DNA from: Bradyrhizobium betae
GTDB taxonomy: Bacteria; Pseudomonadota; Alphaproteobacteria; Rhizobiales; Xanthobacteraceae
Direction: 5' to 3'
Length of the DNA stretch: 64,000 nt
Assembly: GCF_004123905.1 (NCBI RefSeq)
Contig: NZ_MZXW01000015.1
Location: 310,001 to 374,000, forward strand
Shown here: positions 19,344-29,214 of the stretch, one piece after another
Position numbering within the stretch: the stretch's first letter is position 1
How the letters are laid out: each line of letters begins with the position of its first letter
Translations under genes and position numbers: made by a program
Notes under the pieces: model-generated
Told to the model about the DNA's origin: nothing
What the model saw: only the letters and a program-made list of their open reading frames with translations
The model's database searches: none

Positions 19344-20781
19344 ACTCGTCCGCACCACGGCATTCCGGCTGACGCTGGTCTACCTGTTTTTGTTCGCGAT
19401 CTTCGCGGCCTCGCTGCTCGGCTATTTCGCCTGGAATACGCGGCGGCTGATCACCGAGGAGATCACGCAGACGGTGAATGCCGAGACGTCGGAGATCAGC
19501 GAGCTCTACGGCCGCCGGGGCCTGCGTGGGCTCGTGCTCGCGATCGAGTCCCGGGCGCTGCGGCCGGGCGCCAACCTCTATCTCGTGACCACGCCGACGG
19601 GGCAGGCGGTTGCCGGCAATGTCGGCTCGCTGGCACCGGGCGTGATGGCGACGCGCGGCTGGTCGGAGACGGCGTACCGGCGGATCGAGGACGCGGACGA
19701 GCGCGATCACCGCGCATTGGTGCGCGTCACCGAGCTCGAGAATGGCTTCCGGCTGCTGATCGGCCGCGATCTCGACGAGCGGCGGCGCCTGTTCGGCATC
19801 GTGGCGAAAGCGGCGCAATGGTCGGTCCTGATCGTCGTGGTGCTTGGCCTTGGCGGCGGCATCTTTGTGGCGCGTCGTGTGCTGACGCGTATCGACGCCA
19901 TGACCGGCACCGCGCAGCGCATCATGGCCGGCGATCTCAGCGGGCGTCTGCCGGTGGGGCGCAGCGGCGACGAGCTCGATCGTCTTGCGGAAAACCTCAA
20001 CGCCATGCTGGAGCGGATCGAGGCGCTGATGGCGGGACTGAAGGAGGTCTCCGACAACATCGCCCACGACCTCAAGACGCCGCTGACGCGCTTGCGCAAC
20101 CGTGCCGAGGAGGCGCTGGCGAAATCGGGCAGCGAGGCCGATTACCGTGCCGCGCTGGAGCGGACCATCGAGGAATCCGACGGCCTGATCCGCACCTTCA
20201 ACGCGCTGCTGATGATCGCGCGCGCCGAGTCCGGACAGGCGCGCGGCAACATGGATGATTTCGACGCGGCCGATGTCGCGGGCGGCATCCACGAGCTCTA
20301 CGAGCCGCTGGCCGAGGACGACGACATGACGCTCAAGGTGAAGGCCGACCCGACGCCGGTTCATGCCAACCGCGAATTGATCAGCCAGGCGCTCGCCAAT
20401 CTGGTCGAGAACGCGATCAAATATGGCAAGCCAGCCGCGCCGACAGGTGGAACCGTGGTGAGCATGGACTCCAGGCAGATTACGATCGAGGCCAGGCGCG
20501 AAGGCGATCAGGTGCTGCTCAGCGTCACCGATCGCGGCCCCGGCATCCCCGAGGCCGACCGCAAGCATGCCGTTGAGCGATTCGTGCGGCTTGAGGCCAG
20601 CCGCACGCTGCCGGGCTCCGGCCTTGGCCTCAGCCTCGCCTCCGCAGTTGCGACGCTTCATGGCGGCGAATTGCGGCTGGGTGATGCCCATCCCGGCCTC
20701 GTCGCCACGTTGGTGCTTCCGGCGCGCGCAGGCGACAGGGTTGCTCCTCCAATGCCGGATGTGCCACAGAAGGTGGCATGA
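19327..20781 (+). CDS. Sensor histidine kinase, partner of the upstream regulator
   Basis: A 484-residue kinase starting with GTG inside the regulator gene. Membrane helices lie at about residues 12-34 and 160-183, with a periplasmic domain of about 125 residues between them. HAMP (RRVLTRIDAMTGTAQRIMAG) is followed by the H-box NIAHDLKTPLTRL with phospho-acceptor His247, the N-box LVENAIKYG, and G-boxes DRGPGIPE and GSGLGLSL. It resembles the CusS/QseC type. It overlaps glnE by 4 bp. Confidence 0.93.
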   Translation: MTAFGKLVRTTAFRLTLVYLFLFAIFAASLLGYFAWNTRRLITEEITQTVNAETSEISELYGRRGLRGLVLAIESRALRPGANLYLVTTPTGQAVAGNVGSLAPGVMATRGWSETAYRRIEDADERDHRALVRVTELENGFRLLIGRDLDERRRLFGIVAKAAQWSVLIVVVLGLGGGIFVARRVLTRIDAMTGTAQRIMAGDLSGRLPVGRSGDELDRLAENLNAMLERIEALMAGLKEVSDNIAHDLKTPLTRLRNRAEEALAKSGSEADYRAALERTIEESDGLIRTFNALLMIARAESGQARGNMDDFDAADVAGGIHELYEPLAEDDDMTLKVKADPTPVHANRELISQALANLVENAIKYGKPAAPTGGTVVSMDSRQITIEARREGDQVLLSVTDRGPGIPEADRKHAVERFVRLEASRTLPGSGLGLSLASAVATLHGGELRLGDAHPGLVATLVLPARAGDRVAPPMPDVPQKVA

Positions 20782-23759
20782 ACCACTCCGCGCCGGGAAA
20801 CGCGGACAAGCATGGTGAGGGCCTGGCCGCGCGGTTCGCGGAGGCTCCCCATATTGCCGCTTCCACCACCGACCAACGACGTTTTGACAATTGGCTGGCC
20901 GAGCTCGAGCCGGCACAATCGAGCCGTCTTGGCGCGTTGCTGGTTCATCCCTTCGCCCGGAATATCCTGGCCGGCATTGCCGAATTCTCGCCCTATCTGT
21001 TCGATCTGGTGCGCGCCGATGCGCCGCGCCTGATCCGGCTGCTCGACTGCGATCCGGATGTGCATCTCGCGGCGCTGATCGCCGAGGCGAGGGACGCGGT
21101 GTTAGCTGCAGGCGACGAGGCCGATGTGATGCGGCTGCTTCGCCGCATGAAGGCGGAGGCGGCGCTGCTGATCGCGCTGTGCGACATCGGCGGAGTCTGG
21201 CCGGTGATGCGGGTGACGGCGGCGCTGACTGACCTCGCGGTCGCCTCGGTGCAGGCGGCGCTGCAATACCTGCTGCGGCAGGAAGCCGCACGTGGAAAGA
21301 TCCTGCCGCCCAATCCCGAGGCGCCCGAGGAGGGCTGCGGCCTGATCGTGCTCGCCATGGGCAAGATGGGGGCGGGCGAGCTGAACTATTCCAGCGACAT
21401 CGACCTCATCGTGTTCTTCGACCCTGATAACACGACGCTGGCACCCGACATCGAGCCGCAGCCGTTCTTCGTCCGCGTGACGCAAGGCATGGCGCGCATC
21501 CTCCAGCAGCGCACCTATGACGGCTACGTCTTCCGTGTCGATCTGCGCCTGCGCCCGGATCCGTCCTCGACGCAGGTTGCGATCTCGCGCGATGCCGCGC
21601 TGCATTACTACGAGCGGGAAGGGCGCACCTGGGAGCGCGCCGCGATGATCAAGGCGCGCGCCTGTGCCGGCGATGCGAGGGCAGGCGAGGCGATGCTGGC
21701 CGAGATCGCACCGTTCGTCTGGCGCAAGCATCTCGACTTCGCAGCACTTGCCGACGTCCACGACATGAAACGGCAGATGCAGACCTATCGCGGCCAGAGC
21801 GAGGTTGCGGTCGAAGGTCACAACGTCAAGGTCGGCCGTGGCGGCATCCGCGAGATCGAGTTCTTCGCGCAGACCCAGCAATTGATCGCGGGCGGCCGCC
21901 ATCCGCAATTGCGGGTGCGGCCGACGCTCGCCGCGCTCAATGTGCTCGCGAACAGCAACTGGATCACCTTCGCAGCGCGTGACGAGCTGACCAGGGCCTA
22001 TGAATTCCTGCGCCGGGTCGAGCACCGCCTCCAGATGGTCGCGGACGAGCAGACCCATGCGCTGCCCGACGACAAGGAGGCGGTCGAGCGCTTTGCCCGC
22101 TTCTTCGGCTATCCGGATCGCGAGGCCTTTGCGCGCGACCTGCTGCGCCAGCTCGAAATCGTCCAGGGCCACTACGAAAAACTGTTCGAGGGCGACGATC
22201 CGACCGGCACGGCGGGGCTGCCCGCGCTCGACTACGGTGCGGGTCCCGACGATCCGCGCCTGCTCCAGCATCTGACGACGCTCGGCTTCAAGCAGCCCGC
22301 CGCCGTCGCACAGACCTTGCGTGACTGGATCACCGGCGATTACCGCGTGTTCCGCAATGAGGCGACGCGAAGCGCCTTCATCGAATTCGTGCCGGCGCTG
22401 ATTGACGGCCTTGCGCATGCCGAGGGGCCGGACCGCGCCGTGGTGTCGTTCGATCATTTCCTCGGGGCGCTCCAGCGTGGCGGCCGGCTGATCACGCTGC
22501 TCGGCCAGAACCGCGACCTCGTCGCGCTGGTCGCGCTGGTGCTGGGCGCGGCGCCGCGGCTCGGCGAAATGCTGGCGCGGCAGCCGCAGCTGATGGATGG
22601 CCTGATCGACCCGCGCTTCTTCGGCGCGATGCCTGATCGGCAGGAATTGTCGGCGCGGCTTGCGGCCACCGTGCAGGACGCGGCCTCCTACGAGGAGTTT
22701 TTGGACCGCCTGCGCCTGTTCGGGCAGGAGAGCCTGTTTCTGATCGGCACGCGTATCCTCTCCGGCACCGTCTCGGCGCAACAGGCGAGCACGGCCTTTG
22801 CGGACGTTGCCGAAGGCGTGGTCCACACCGTGCATGGCCTCGTCGCCGACCGCTTTGCCGCCCAGCACGGCCGCATCAAGGGGCAGGAGACCGCCATCAT
22901 CGCGATGGGCCGGCTCGGCAGCCGCGAGATGACGGCGTCGTCCGATCTCGATTTGATCCTGCTCTACGATTTCGACGGCGATACCCCGGACTCGGACGGA
23001 GCGAAATCGCTGCAGGGCGCGCATTATTTCGCCCGCCTCACCCAGCGCCTGATCAGCGCTTTCACGACACGCACCAATTACGGCGTGCTCTACGAGATCG
23101 ACATGCGGCTGCGCCCGTCAGGACGCGCCGGCCCGGTTGCGTCGAGCCTTGCCTCCTTCGCCGATTATCAGGCCAACGAGGCGTGGACTTGGGAGCACAT
23201 GGCGCTGACGCGCGCACGCGTGGTGTCGGCATCGGCTGACTTCGGCGAGCGGATTGGGGGCGTTATTCGTGACGTGCTGACCCGCCGCCGTGATCCCGCC
23301 ATCATTGGCAACGACGTCGCCGACATGCGGCGCGCGATCGCGCAGGAGAAGGGCGAGACCGACCATTGGGATATCAAATATGCCGCCGGCGGCATGATCG
23401 ACATCGACTTCATCGCGCAATATCTCCAGCTCGTGCATGCCCATGCCAAGCCCGACATTCTCGACGTCAGTACGCTTCAGGTGCTGGATAACGCGGCCAG
23501 GCTCGGCGTGCTCGCGCAGTCGGAGGCCGAGATCCTGCGTGCAGCTGCGCGGCTCTATCACGATTTGACGCAGATCCTGCGGCTCTGCGTCAGCGACGGC
23601 TTCAAGCCGGAAACCGCCGGCACCGATCTGTTGCGCGTCATGGCCCGCGCCGGCGATGCGCCGGACTTCTCGTCGCTGGAGGCGCGCGTGAAGGAGACGC
23701 AAAGCGAGGTGCGGCGCGTGTTCAGGACGCTGCTGGAAGGCTCTGCTTCAGCGAGGTGA
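20778..23759 (+). CDS. glnE: Bifunctional glutamine synthetase adenylyltransferase/deadenylase
   Basis: A 993-residue enzyme that adds AMP to, or removes it from, glutamine synthetase in response to PII proteins and glutamine. Two nucleotidyltransferase domains are visible: GKMGAGELNYSSDIDLIVFF (Asp207 region) in the N-terminal deadenylase half and GRLGSREMTASSDLDLILLY (Asp723 region) in the C-terminal adenylylase half. Each is followed by a helical GlnD/PII-uridylyltransferase-like segment. Length is normal for alphaproteobacteria. The start overlaps the kinase stop (ATGA), and the 3' end overlaps the convergent fdsD gene by 38 bp. Confidence 0.97.
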   Translation: MNHSAPGNADKHGEGLAARFAEAPHIAASTTDQRRFDNWLAELEPAQSSRLGALLVHPFARNILAGIAEFSPYLFDLVRADAPRLIRLLDCDPDVHLAALIAEARDAVLAAGDEADVMRLLRRMKAEAALLIALCDIGGVWPVMRVTAALTDLAVASVQAALQYLLRQEAARGKILPPNPEAPEEGCGLIVLAMGKMGAGELNYSSDIDLIVFFDPDNTTLAPDIEPQPFFVRVTQGMARILQQRTYDGYVFRVDLRLRPDPSSTQVAISRDAALHYYEREGRTWERAAMIKARACAGDARAGEAMLAEIAPFVWRKHLDFAALADVHDMKRQMQTYRGQSEVAVEGHNVKVGRGGIREIEFFAQTQQLIAGGRHPQLRVRPTLAALNVLANSNWITFAARDELTRAYEFLRRVEHRLQMVADEQTHALPDDKEAVERFARFFGYPDREAFARDLLRQLEIVQGHYEKLFEGDDPTGTAGLPALDYGAGPDDPRLLQHLTTLGFKQPAAVAQTLRDWITGDYRVFRNEATRSAFIEFVPALIDGLAHAEGPDRAVVSFDHFLGALQRGGRLITLLGQNRDLVALVALVLGAAPRLGEMLARQPQLMDGLIDPRFFGAMPDRQELSARLAATVQDAASYEEFLDRLRLFGQESLFLIGTRILSGTVSAQQASTAFADVAEGVVHTVHGLVADRFAAQHGRIKGQETAIIAMGRLGSREMTASSDLDLILLYDFDGDTPDSDGAKSLQGAHYFARLTQRLISAFTTRTNYGVLYEIDMRLRPSGRAGPVASSLASFADYQANEAWTWEHMALTRARVVSASADFGERIGGVIRDVLTRRRDPAIIGNDVADMRRAIAQEKGETDHWDIKYAAGGMIDIDFIAQYLQLVHAHAKPDILDVSTLQVLDNAARLGVLAQSEAEILRAAARLYHDLTQILRLCVSDGFKPETAGTDLLRVMARAGDAPDFSSLEARVKETQSEVRRVFRTLLEGSASAR

Positions 23760-23952
23760 GGGCTTCGCGCACGTTCGGCTCCAGACCCGCGCCGCCGGCA
23801 TCAAGATGGGCGAAGATCGCGCGCTTCATCCGTGGATCCCAGAACTTCTTGATGTGGTCGGCGATCCCCGGCACGGCCTTGTCGTGACCCTGGCTGCGGA
23901 AGAACGTGCCGATCTGGTTGGCCATGTAGACGAGGCGGTCAGGCGACGACAT
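23722..23952 (-). CDS. fdsD: Formate dehydrogenase delta subunit
   Basis: A 76-residue protein starting MSSPDRLVYMANQIGTFFRS, the typical FdsD opening, with GIADHIKKFWDPRMK characteristic of the family. It is the small subunit or assembly factor of NAD-dependent molybdenum formate dehydrogenase. The chosen start at 23952 overlaps the fdhD stop by 14 bp. It is the last gene of fdsG-fdsB-fdsA-fdhD-fdsD, and its end lies inside convergent glnE. Confidence 0.92.
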   Translation of the reverse strand: MSSPDRLVYMANQIGTFFRSQGHDKAVPGIADHIKKFWDPRMKRAIFAHLDAGGAGLEPNVREALTSLKQSLPAAS

Positions 23953-24769
23953 CGATGATCTCCTGAGCACGAATGGCCGTGACGCGGCCCTGGTGCGTGA
24001 ACACTTCAAACCCGTCGCTGCGGGCAATCGCAATCAGCGTGATGCCGGCGGCCTCCGCGGTGCGGACCGCAAGCGCGGTGGGGGCGGAGACCGCGACCAG
24101 CACGGGTGCGCCGATGGCGGCCGTCTTCTGCACCATCTCGACCGAGACGCGGCTCGTCAGCAGCACAATGCCGTTGCTCGCGTCCGTCCGGCTGCGTGCC
24201 AGCGCACCTGCGAGCTTGTCGAGCGCGTTATGGCGGCCGACGTCTTCGCGCAAGGCCACGATGCCATTCGACGGCGACCAGAAGGCCGCGGCATGGACCG
24301 CGCGGGTCTGCATGTTGATCGCTTGCAGCGGCGCGATCGCCTGCATCGCGGCCATGATCTGTTGCGGCGTGAAGCTGGTCCCTTGCGGCACGACGGCTGC
24401 GGGCCGCACGGCCTCGGCAATCGAGTCGATCCCGCAGATGCCGCAGCCGGTCGGGCCTGCGATGTGGCGGCGGCGCTCGCTGATGCGCCCTGCATCCTCT
24501 GACGCCAGCCACATCCGCAGCTCGATGCCATCGTCGAGGCGCACCACCTCGAGCGACTTGATCTCGTCGACCGATTTGATGATGCCTTCGTCCAGGCTGA
24601 AGCCGACGGCAAAATCCTCGAGGTTCTGCGGCGTCCCCATCATGACGGCATAGGTGCCGCCATTATAGGTCAGCGCCAGCGGCGTCTCCTCCGGGATCAG
24701 ACGCGCGCCTTCCGACGCGACACCGTCACGCCAGCTCTCGCGGTCGATGGCCTGGACCGGCACGTGCAT
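23939..24769 (-). CDS. fdhD: Formate dehydrogenase sulfur carrier protein FdhD
   Basis: A 276-residue protein needed to sulfurate the bis-MGD cofactor and activate formate dehydrogenase. The redox-active CGICG motif (in GPTGCGICGIDSIAEA, near residues 108-112) carries the essential cysteines, and LREDVGRHNALDKL is the conserved family motif. It lies 4 bp after fdsA, an unusual but known placement between the alpha and delta genes (also called fdsC). Confidence 0.96.
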   Translation of the reverse strand: MHVPVQAIDRESWRDGVASEGARLIPEETPLALTYNGGTYAVMMGTPQNLEDFAVGFSLDEGIIKSVDEIKSLEVVRLDDGIELRMWLASEDAGRISERRRHIAGPTGCGICGIDSIAEAVRPAAVVPQGTSFTPQQIMAAMQAIAPLQAINMQTRAVHAAAFWSPSNGIVALREDVGRHNALDKLAGALARSRTDASNGIVLLTSRVSVEMVQKTAAIGAPVLVAVSAPTALAVRTAEAAGITLIAIARSDGFEVFTHQGRVTAIRAQEIIDVVA

Positions 24770-24773
24770 GCCG

Positions 24774-27647
24774 TTACTCCGCAGCCTCGGCCGGCGCGAT
24801 GCGGCGGGAGTGCCGCGCCTGCTCGTCGTAGGATTTCTGCCAGTCGGACGGGCCGTTCGACGGCGAGATCTGCACCGCCGTGACCTTGTATTCGGGGCAG
24901 TTGGTGGCCCAGTCCGAATAGTCGGTCGTGATCACGTTGGCCTGTGTGTCCGGATGATGGAAGGTGGTGTAGACGACGCCCGGCGACACGCGGTCGGTGA
25001 TCTCCGCGCGCAGCGTGGTCTCGCCGGCGCGGCTCGTCAGCCGCACCCAGTCGCCCTCGCGCACGCCGCGCTGCTCGGCATCGTGCGGATGAATCTCCAG
25101 CCGGTCCTCGGCATGCCAGACCACGTTCTCGGTGCGTCTTGTCTGCGCGCCGACATTGTACTGGCTGAGGATGCGGCCCGTGGTGAGCAGCAGCGGGAAG
25201 CGGGGACCGGTGCGCTCGTCGGTCGCGACATATTCGGTAACGATGAACTTGCCCTTGCCGCGGACGAAGCCGTCCATATGCATCACCGGCGTGCCCTCCG
25301 GCGCCTTCTCGTTGCAGGGCCACTGCACCGAGCCGAGCTCGTCGAGCTTGGCGTAGGAGACGCCGGTGAAGGTCGGCGTCAGCGCCGCGATCTCGTCCAT
25401 GATCTCCGAGGGGTGGTTGTAGTTCATCTCGAAGCCCATGGCCTTGGCCAGCGCAATGGTGACCTCCCAGTCGGCCATGCCGTTCTTCGGCGTCATCACC
25501 TTGCGCACGCGCTGGATGCGGCGCTCGGCGTTGGTGAAGGTGCCGTCCTTCTCGAGGAAGCTCGAGCCGGGCAGGAACACGTGGGCGTAGTTGGCGGTCT
25601 CGTTCAGGAAGAGGTCGTGGACGATGACGCATTCCATCGCAGACAGCGCGGCGACCACGTGCTTGGTGTTGGGGTCGGACTGGAGGATGTCCTCGCCCTG
25701 CACGTAGATGCCCATGAACGTGCCTTCGATCGCGGCATCGAACATGTTGGGGATGCGCAGGCCCGGCTCCGGGTTGAGCTTGACGTTCCACAGCGCCTCG
25801 AACTGGTCGCGCACGGCCTCGCCGGAGATGTGGCGATAGCCAGGCAGCTCGTGCGGGAACGAGCCCATGTCGCAGGAGCCCTGCACGTTGTTCTGGCCGC
25901 GCAGCGGGTTCACGCCGACGCCGGGACGGCCGATATTGCCTGTGACCATCGCAAGGTTGGCAATCGCGATCACCGTGGTCGAGCCCTGGCTGTGCTCGGT
26001 GACGCCGAGGCCGTAATAGATCGCGCCATTGCCGCCAGTGGCGTAGATGCGGGCGGCTTCGCGCAGATCCTTCGGATCGATGCCGGTCAGGATGGCGGTT
26101 GCTTCCGGGCTGTGCTTGGGCTGGGCGACGAAGGCGGCCCATTCCTCGAACTCGCTCCAGTCGCAGCGCTCGCGGATAAAGGCCTCGTTGGCGAGTCCCT
26201 CGGTGACAATGACATGCGCCAGCGCCGTCACGACGGCGACGTTGGTGCCGGGCATCAAGGGCAGGTGCAACGCCTTCACGTGCGGCGATTCCACCATCTC
26301 AGTGCGGCGCGGATCGATCACGATCAGCTTTGCACCCTGGCGCAGCCGCTTCTTCAAGCGCGAGGCGAACACGGGGTGAGCCGAGGCCGGATTGGCGCCG
26401 ATGATGACGGCGACGTCGGTGTCTTCCACGGAGTCGAAGTCTTGTGTGCCGGCGGACGTGCCAAAAGTCTGCGACAGGCCGTAGCCGGTCGGAGAGTGGC
26501 AGACGCGGGCGCAGGTGTCGACATTGTTGTTGCCGAAGCCGGCGCGGATCAGCTTCTGCACCAGATAGGTCTCTTCATTGGTGCAGCGGGACGAGGTGAT
26601 GCCGCCGATGGCGTCGCGGCCATATTTCTTCTGGATGCCGCGCATCTTCTCCGCGGCGAAGCTGAACGCTTCGTCCCACGACACTTCGCGCCAGGGATCC
26701 TCGATCCGCTCGCGGATCATCGGATTGAGGATGCGTTCCTTATGGTTGGTGTAGCCCCAGGCGAAGCGGCCCTTGACGCAGGAATGGCCGCGATTGGCCT
26801 TGCCGTCCTTGTAGGGAACCATGCGCACGACTTCCTCGCCGCGCATTTCGGCCTTGAAGGCACAGCCGACGCCGCAATAGGCGCAGGTGGTGACGACGGA
26901 GTGTTCGGGCTGGCCGATCTCGATGACGGACTTCTCCGTCAGCGTCGCAGTCGGGCAGGCCTGCACGCAGGCGCCGCAGGAGACGCATTCGGAGCCCAGA
27001 AAGCTCTCGCTCATGCCCGGCGAGACGCGGCTGTCGAAGCCGCGGCCGGAGATCGTCAGCGCAAAAGTGCCTTGCACCTCCTCGCAGGCGCGGACGCAGC
27101 GCGAGCAGACGATGCACTTGGAGGGATCGTAGGTGAAGTACGGGTTGGACTCGTCCTTCGGCATCCAGGCGGCGTTGATCTTGCCGTTGGATTTGGCAAA
27201 CACGTGGTTCTCGCCCTCATAGCCGTAGCGCACGTCGCGCAGGCCCACGGCGCCCGCCATGTCCTGCAATTCGCAATCGCCATTGGCGCCGCAGGTGAGG
27301 CAGTCGAGCGGATGGTCGGAGATGTAGAGCTCCATCACGCCCTTGCGCAGCTTCTTCAGCCGTTCGCTCTGGGTGTGCACGACGAGGCCGTTCATCGCTG
27401 GCGTGGTGCAGGAGGCCGGCGTGCCGGCGCGGCCCTCGATCTCGACGACGCAGAGCCGGCAGGAGCCGAAGGCGTCGACCATGTCGGTGGCGCAGAGTTT
27501 TGGGATCTGGTGGCCCGCATCCATCGCGGCCCGCATGATCGAGGTGCCCTCGGGCACCGTGACCTGGTTTCCGTCGATGGTCAGCGTCACCATCGTTTCC
27601 GATTTCGAGCGTGGCGTGCCGTAGTCGATTTCTTCGATCAGAGACAT
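24774..27647 (-). CDS. fdsA: NAD-dependent formate dehydrogenase alpha (molybdenum) subunit
   Basis: A 957-residue catalytic subunit that oxidises formate to CO2. The start at 27647 (MSLIEEIDYG) is preceded by AGGAG. The N-terminal region is NuoG-like: a [2Fe-2S] domain (FGSCRLCVVEIEG), a His-Cys3 cluster and two [4Fe-4S] motifs (CSRCVRACEE, CGACVQACPT). The catalytic domain starts with CAYCGVGCAF and has the metal-ligand Cys in VDTCARVCHSPT. A C-terminal molybdopterin-binding domain follows. With FdsB and FdsG it forms a cytoplasmic, NADH-producing enzyme. In this window it would oxidise the formate released by oxalate breakdown. Confidence 0.96.
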   Translation of the reverse strand: MSLIEEIDYGTPRSKSETMVTLTIDGNQVTVPEGTSIMRAAMDAGHQIPKLCATDMVDAFGSCRLCVVEIEGRAGTPASCTTPAMNGLVVHTQSERLKKLRKGVMELYISDHPLDCLTCGANGDCELQDMAGAVGLRDVRYGYEGENHVFAKSNGKINAAWMPKDESNPYFTYDPSKCIVCSRCVRACEEVQGTFALTISGRGFDSRVSPGMSESFLGSECVSCGACVQACPTATLTEKSVIEIGQPEHSVVTTCAYCGVGCAFKAEMRGEEVVRMVPYKDGKANRGHSCVKGRFAWGYTNHKERILNPMIRERIEDPWREVSWDEAFSFAAEKMRGIQKKYGRDAIGGITSSRCTNEETYLVQKLIRAGFGNNNVDTCARVCHSPTGYGLSQTFGTSAGTQDFDSVEDTDVAVIIGANPASAHPVFASRLKKRLRQGAKLIVIDPRRTEMVESPHVKALHLPLMPGTNVAVVTALAHVIVTEGLANEAFIRERCDWSEFEEWAAFVAQPKHSPEATAILTGIDPKDLREAARIYATGGNGAIYYGLGVTEHSQGSTTVIAIANLAMVTGNIGRPGVGVNPLRGQNNVQGSCDMGSFPHELPGYRHISGEAVRDQFEALWNVKLNPEPGLRIPNMFDAAIEGTFMGIYVQGEDILQSDPNTKHVVAALSAMECVIVHDLFLNETANYAHVFLPGSSFLEKDGTFTNAERRIQRVRKVMTPKNGMADWEVTIALAKAMGFEMNYNHPSEIMDEIAALTPTFTGVSYAKLDELGSVQWPCNEKAPEGTPVMHMDGFVRGKGKFIVTEYVATDERTGPRFPLLLTTGRILSQYNVGAQTRRTENVVWHAEDRLEIHPHDAEQRGVREGDWVRLTSRAGETTLRAEITDRVSPGVVYTTFHHPDTQANVITTDYSDWATNCPEYKVTAVQISPSNGPSDWQKSYDEQARHSRRIAPAEAAE

Positions 27648-27657
27648 CGTCGTTCTC

Positions 27658-29214
27658 CTATTCCGCGGCCTGAAGCGTGGTCGGCGCCGGAACAAAATCC
27701 TCCCGGAAGTGCTTCAATGCGCTGAGCACGGGGTAGGGCGTGAAGCCGCCGAGTGCGCAGAGCGAGCCGAATTTCATGGTGTTGCAGAGGTCTTCGACCA
27801 GCGCGAGGTTTTCGCTGACGCGATCGCCGCGGATGATCTTCTCGATGGTCTCGACGCCGCGGGTCGAGCCGATCCGGCAGGGCGTGCACTTGCCGCAGGA
27901 TTCGATGGCGCAGAACTCCATGGCGAAGCGGGCCTGCTTGCGCATGTCGACGCTGTCGTCGAACACGACGATGCCGCCATGACCGATCAGGCCGTCGCGC
28001 GCGGCGAAGGCCTCATAGTCGAACGGGGTGTCGAACAACGCGCGGGGGAAATAGGCGCCGAGCGGACCGCCGACCTGCACCGCGCGCACCGGGCGTCCGG
28101 TGAACGTGCCACCGCCGATGTCGTCGACGAGTTCGCCGAGCGTCACGCCGAACGCGGTCTCGAACAGGCCGCCATGGCGGATGTTGCCGGCGAGCTGGAT
28201 CGGCATCGTGCCGCGCGAACGGCCCATGCCGAAATCCGCATAGGCCTTGGCGCCTTCGGCGAGGATGAAGGGGATCGCCGCGAACGACAGCACGTTGTTG
28301 ATCACGGTCGGCTTGCCGAACAGGCCGTGATGCGCCGGCAGCGGCGGTTTTGCGCGCACGAGGCCGCGGCGGCCTTCGAGGCTTTCCAGCAGCGAGGTCT
28401 CTTCGCCGCAGACGTAAGCGCCGGCGCCGACGCGCACTTCCATATCGAAGCTGTACGTCGAGCCGCCGATCTTGTCGCCGAGATAGCCGCCGCGCCTCGC
28501 CGCCACGATGGCGGCATTCATCGCCTCGACCGCGTGCGGATATTCGCTGCGGATGTAGATGTAGCCTTTGGTGGCGCCGACCGTGATGCCTGATGTCGTC
28601 ATGCCCTCGATGACGAGAAAGGGATCGCCTTCCATGATCATGCGGTCGGCGAAGGTGCCGCTGTCGCCTTCGTCGGCGTTGCAGACGATGAACTTGCGGT
28701 CGGCCTTCGCCTGCGCAACCGTCTTCCACTTGATGCCGGTTGGGAAGCCCGCGCCGCCGCGGCCACGCAGGCCGGATGCGGTGACCTCGGTGAGGATCGC
28801 ATCCGAGCCGAGCGAGAGCGCACGCTCAAGGCCCTTGTAGCCGCCATGGGCGCGGTAGTCGTCGAGCGAGCGCGGATCGATCACGCCGCAGCGCGCGAAG
28901 GTGAGGCGGGTCTGGCGCTTCAGCCACGGAATCTCGTCGGTCGCGCCCAGCCGCAGCAGATGCGGCGTATTGCTGGCGAGCGCGTCGAGCAGCGAGGGCA
29001 CATCGCTCTCGGTGACGGGGCCGAACGCGATCCGGCCCTGCGGCGTCGCGACCTCGACCAGCGGCTCCAGCCAGTACAGGCCGCGCGAGCCGGTCCTGAT
29101 GATCTCGATGGCAACGCCGCGTTTGGCTGCAGCTTTTTCCAGGGCCAGTGCAACCTCGTCGGCACCAACAGCGACCGCACCCGCATCGCGTGAGACGAAC
29201 AGACGCACGCTCAT
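27658..29214 (-). CDS. fdsB: NAD-dependent formate dehydrogenase beta (diaphorase) subunit
   Basis: A 518-residue NuoF-like subunit with an N-terminal thioredoxin-fold extension. The start at 29214 (MSVRLFVSRDAGAVAVGADE) overlaps the fdsG stop. The NADH/FMN loop is GLRGRGGAGFPTG and a further FMN segment is CNADEGDSGTFADR. The [4Fe-4S] cluster is formed by ESCGKCTPCRIG and a downstream Cys in LCNTMKFGSLC. It transfers electrons from FdsA to NAD+. Confidence 0.96.
   Translation of the reverse strand: MSVRLFVSRDAGAVAVGADEVALALEKAAAKRGVAIEIIRTGSRGLYWLEPLVEVATPQGRIAFGPVTESDVPSLLDALASNTPHLLRLGATDEIPWLKRQTRLTFARCGVIDPRSLDDYRAHGGYKGLERALSLGSDAILTEVTASGLRGRGGAGFPTGIKWKTVAQAKADRKFIVCNADEGDSGTFADRMIMEGDPFLVIEGMTTSGITVGATKGYIYIRSEYPHAVEAMNAAIVAARRGGYLGDKIGGSTYSFDMEVRVGAGAYVCGEETSLLESLEGRRGLVRAKPPLPAHHGLFGKPTVINNVLSFAAIPFILAEGAKAYADFGMGRSRGTMPIQLAGNIRHGGLFETAFGVTLGELVDDIGGGTFTGRPVRAVQVGGPLGAYFPRALFDTPFDYEAFAARDGLIGHGGIVVFDDSVDMRKQARFAMEFCAIESCGKCTPCRIGSTRGVETIEKIIRGDRVSENLALVEDLCNTMKFGSLCALGGFTPYPVLSALKHFREDFVPAPTTLQAAE

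Noticed and set aside
24747..27725. A 992-codon open frame on the plus strand opposite fdsA
   Set aside because: Very high GC leaves stop-free antisense frames. The translation is repetitive in Arg, Gly, His and Val with no motif, while the minus strand encodes a complete formate dehydrogenase.
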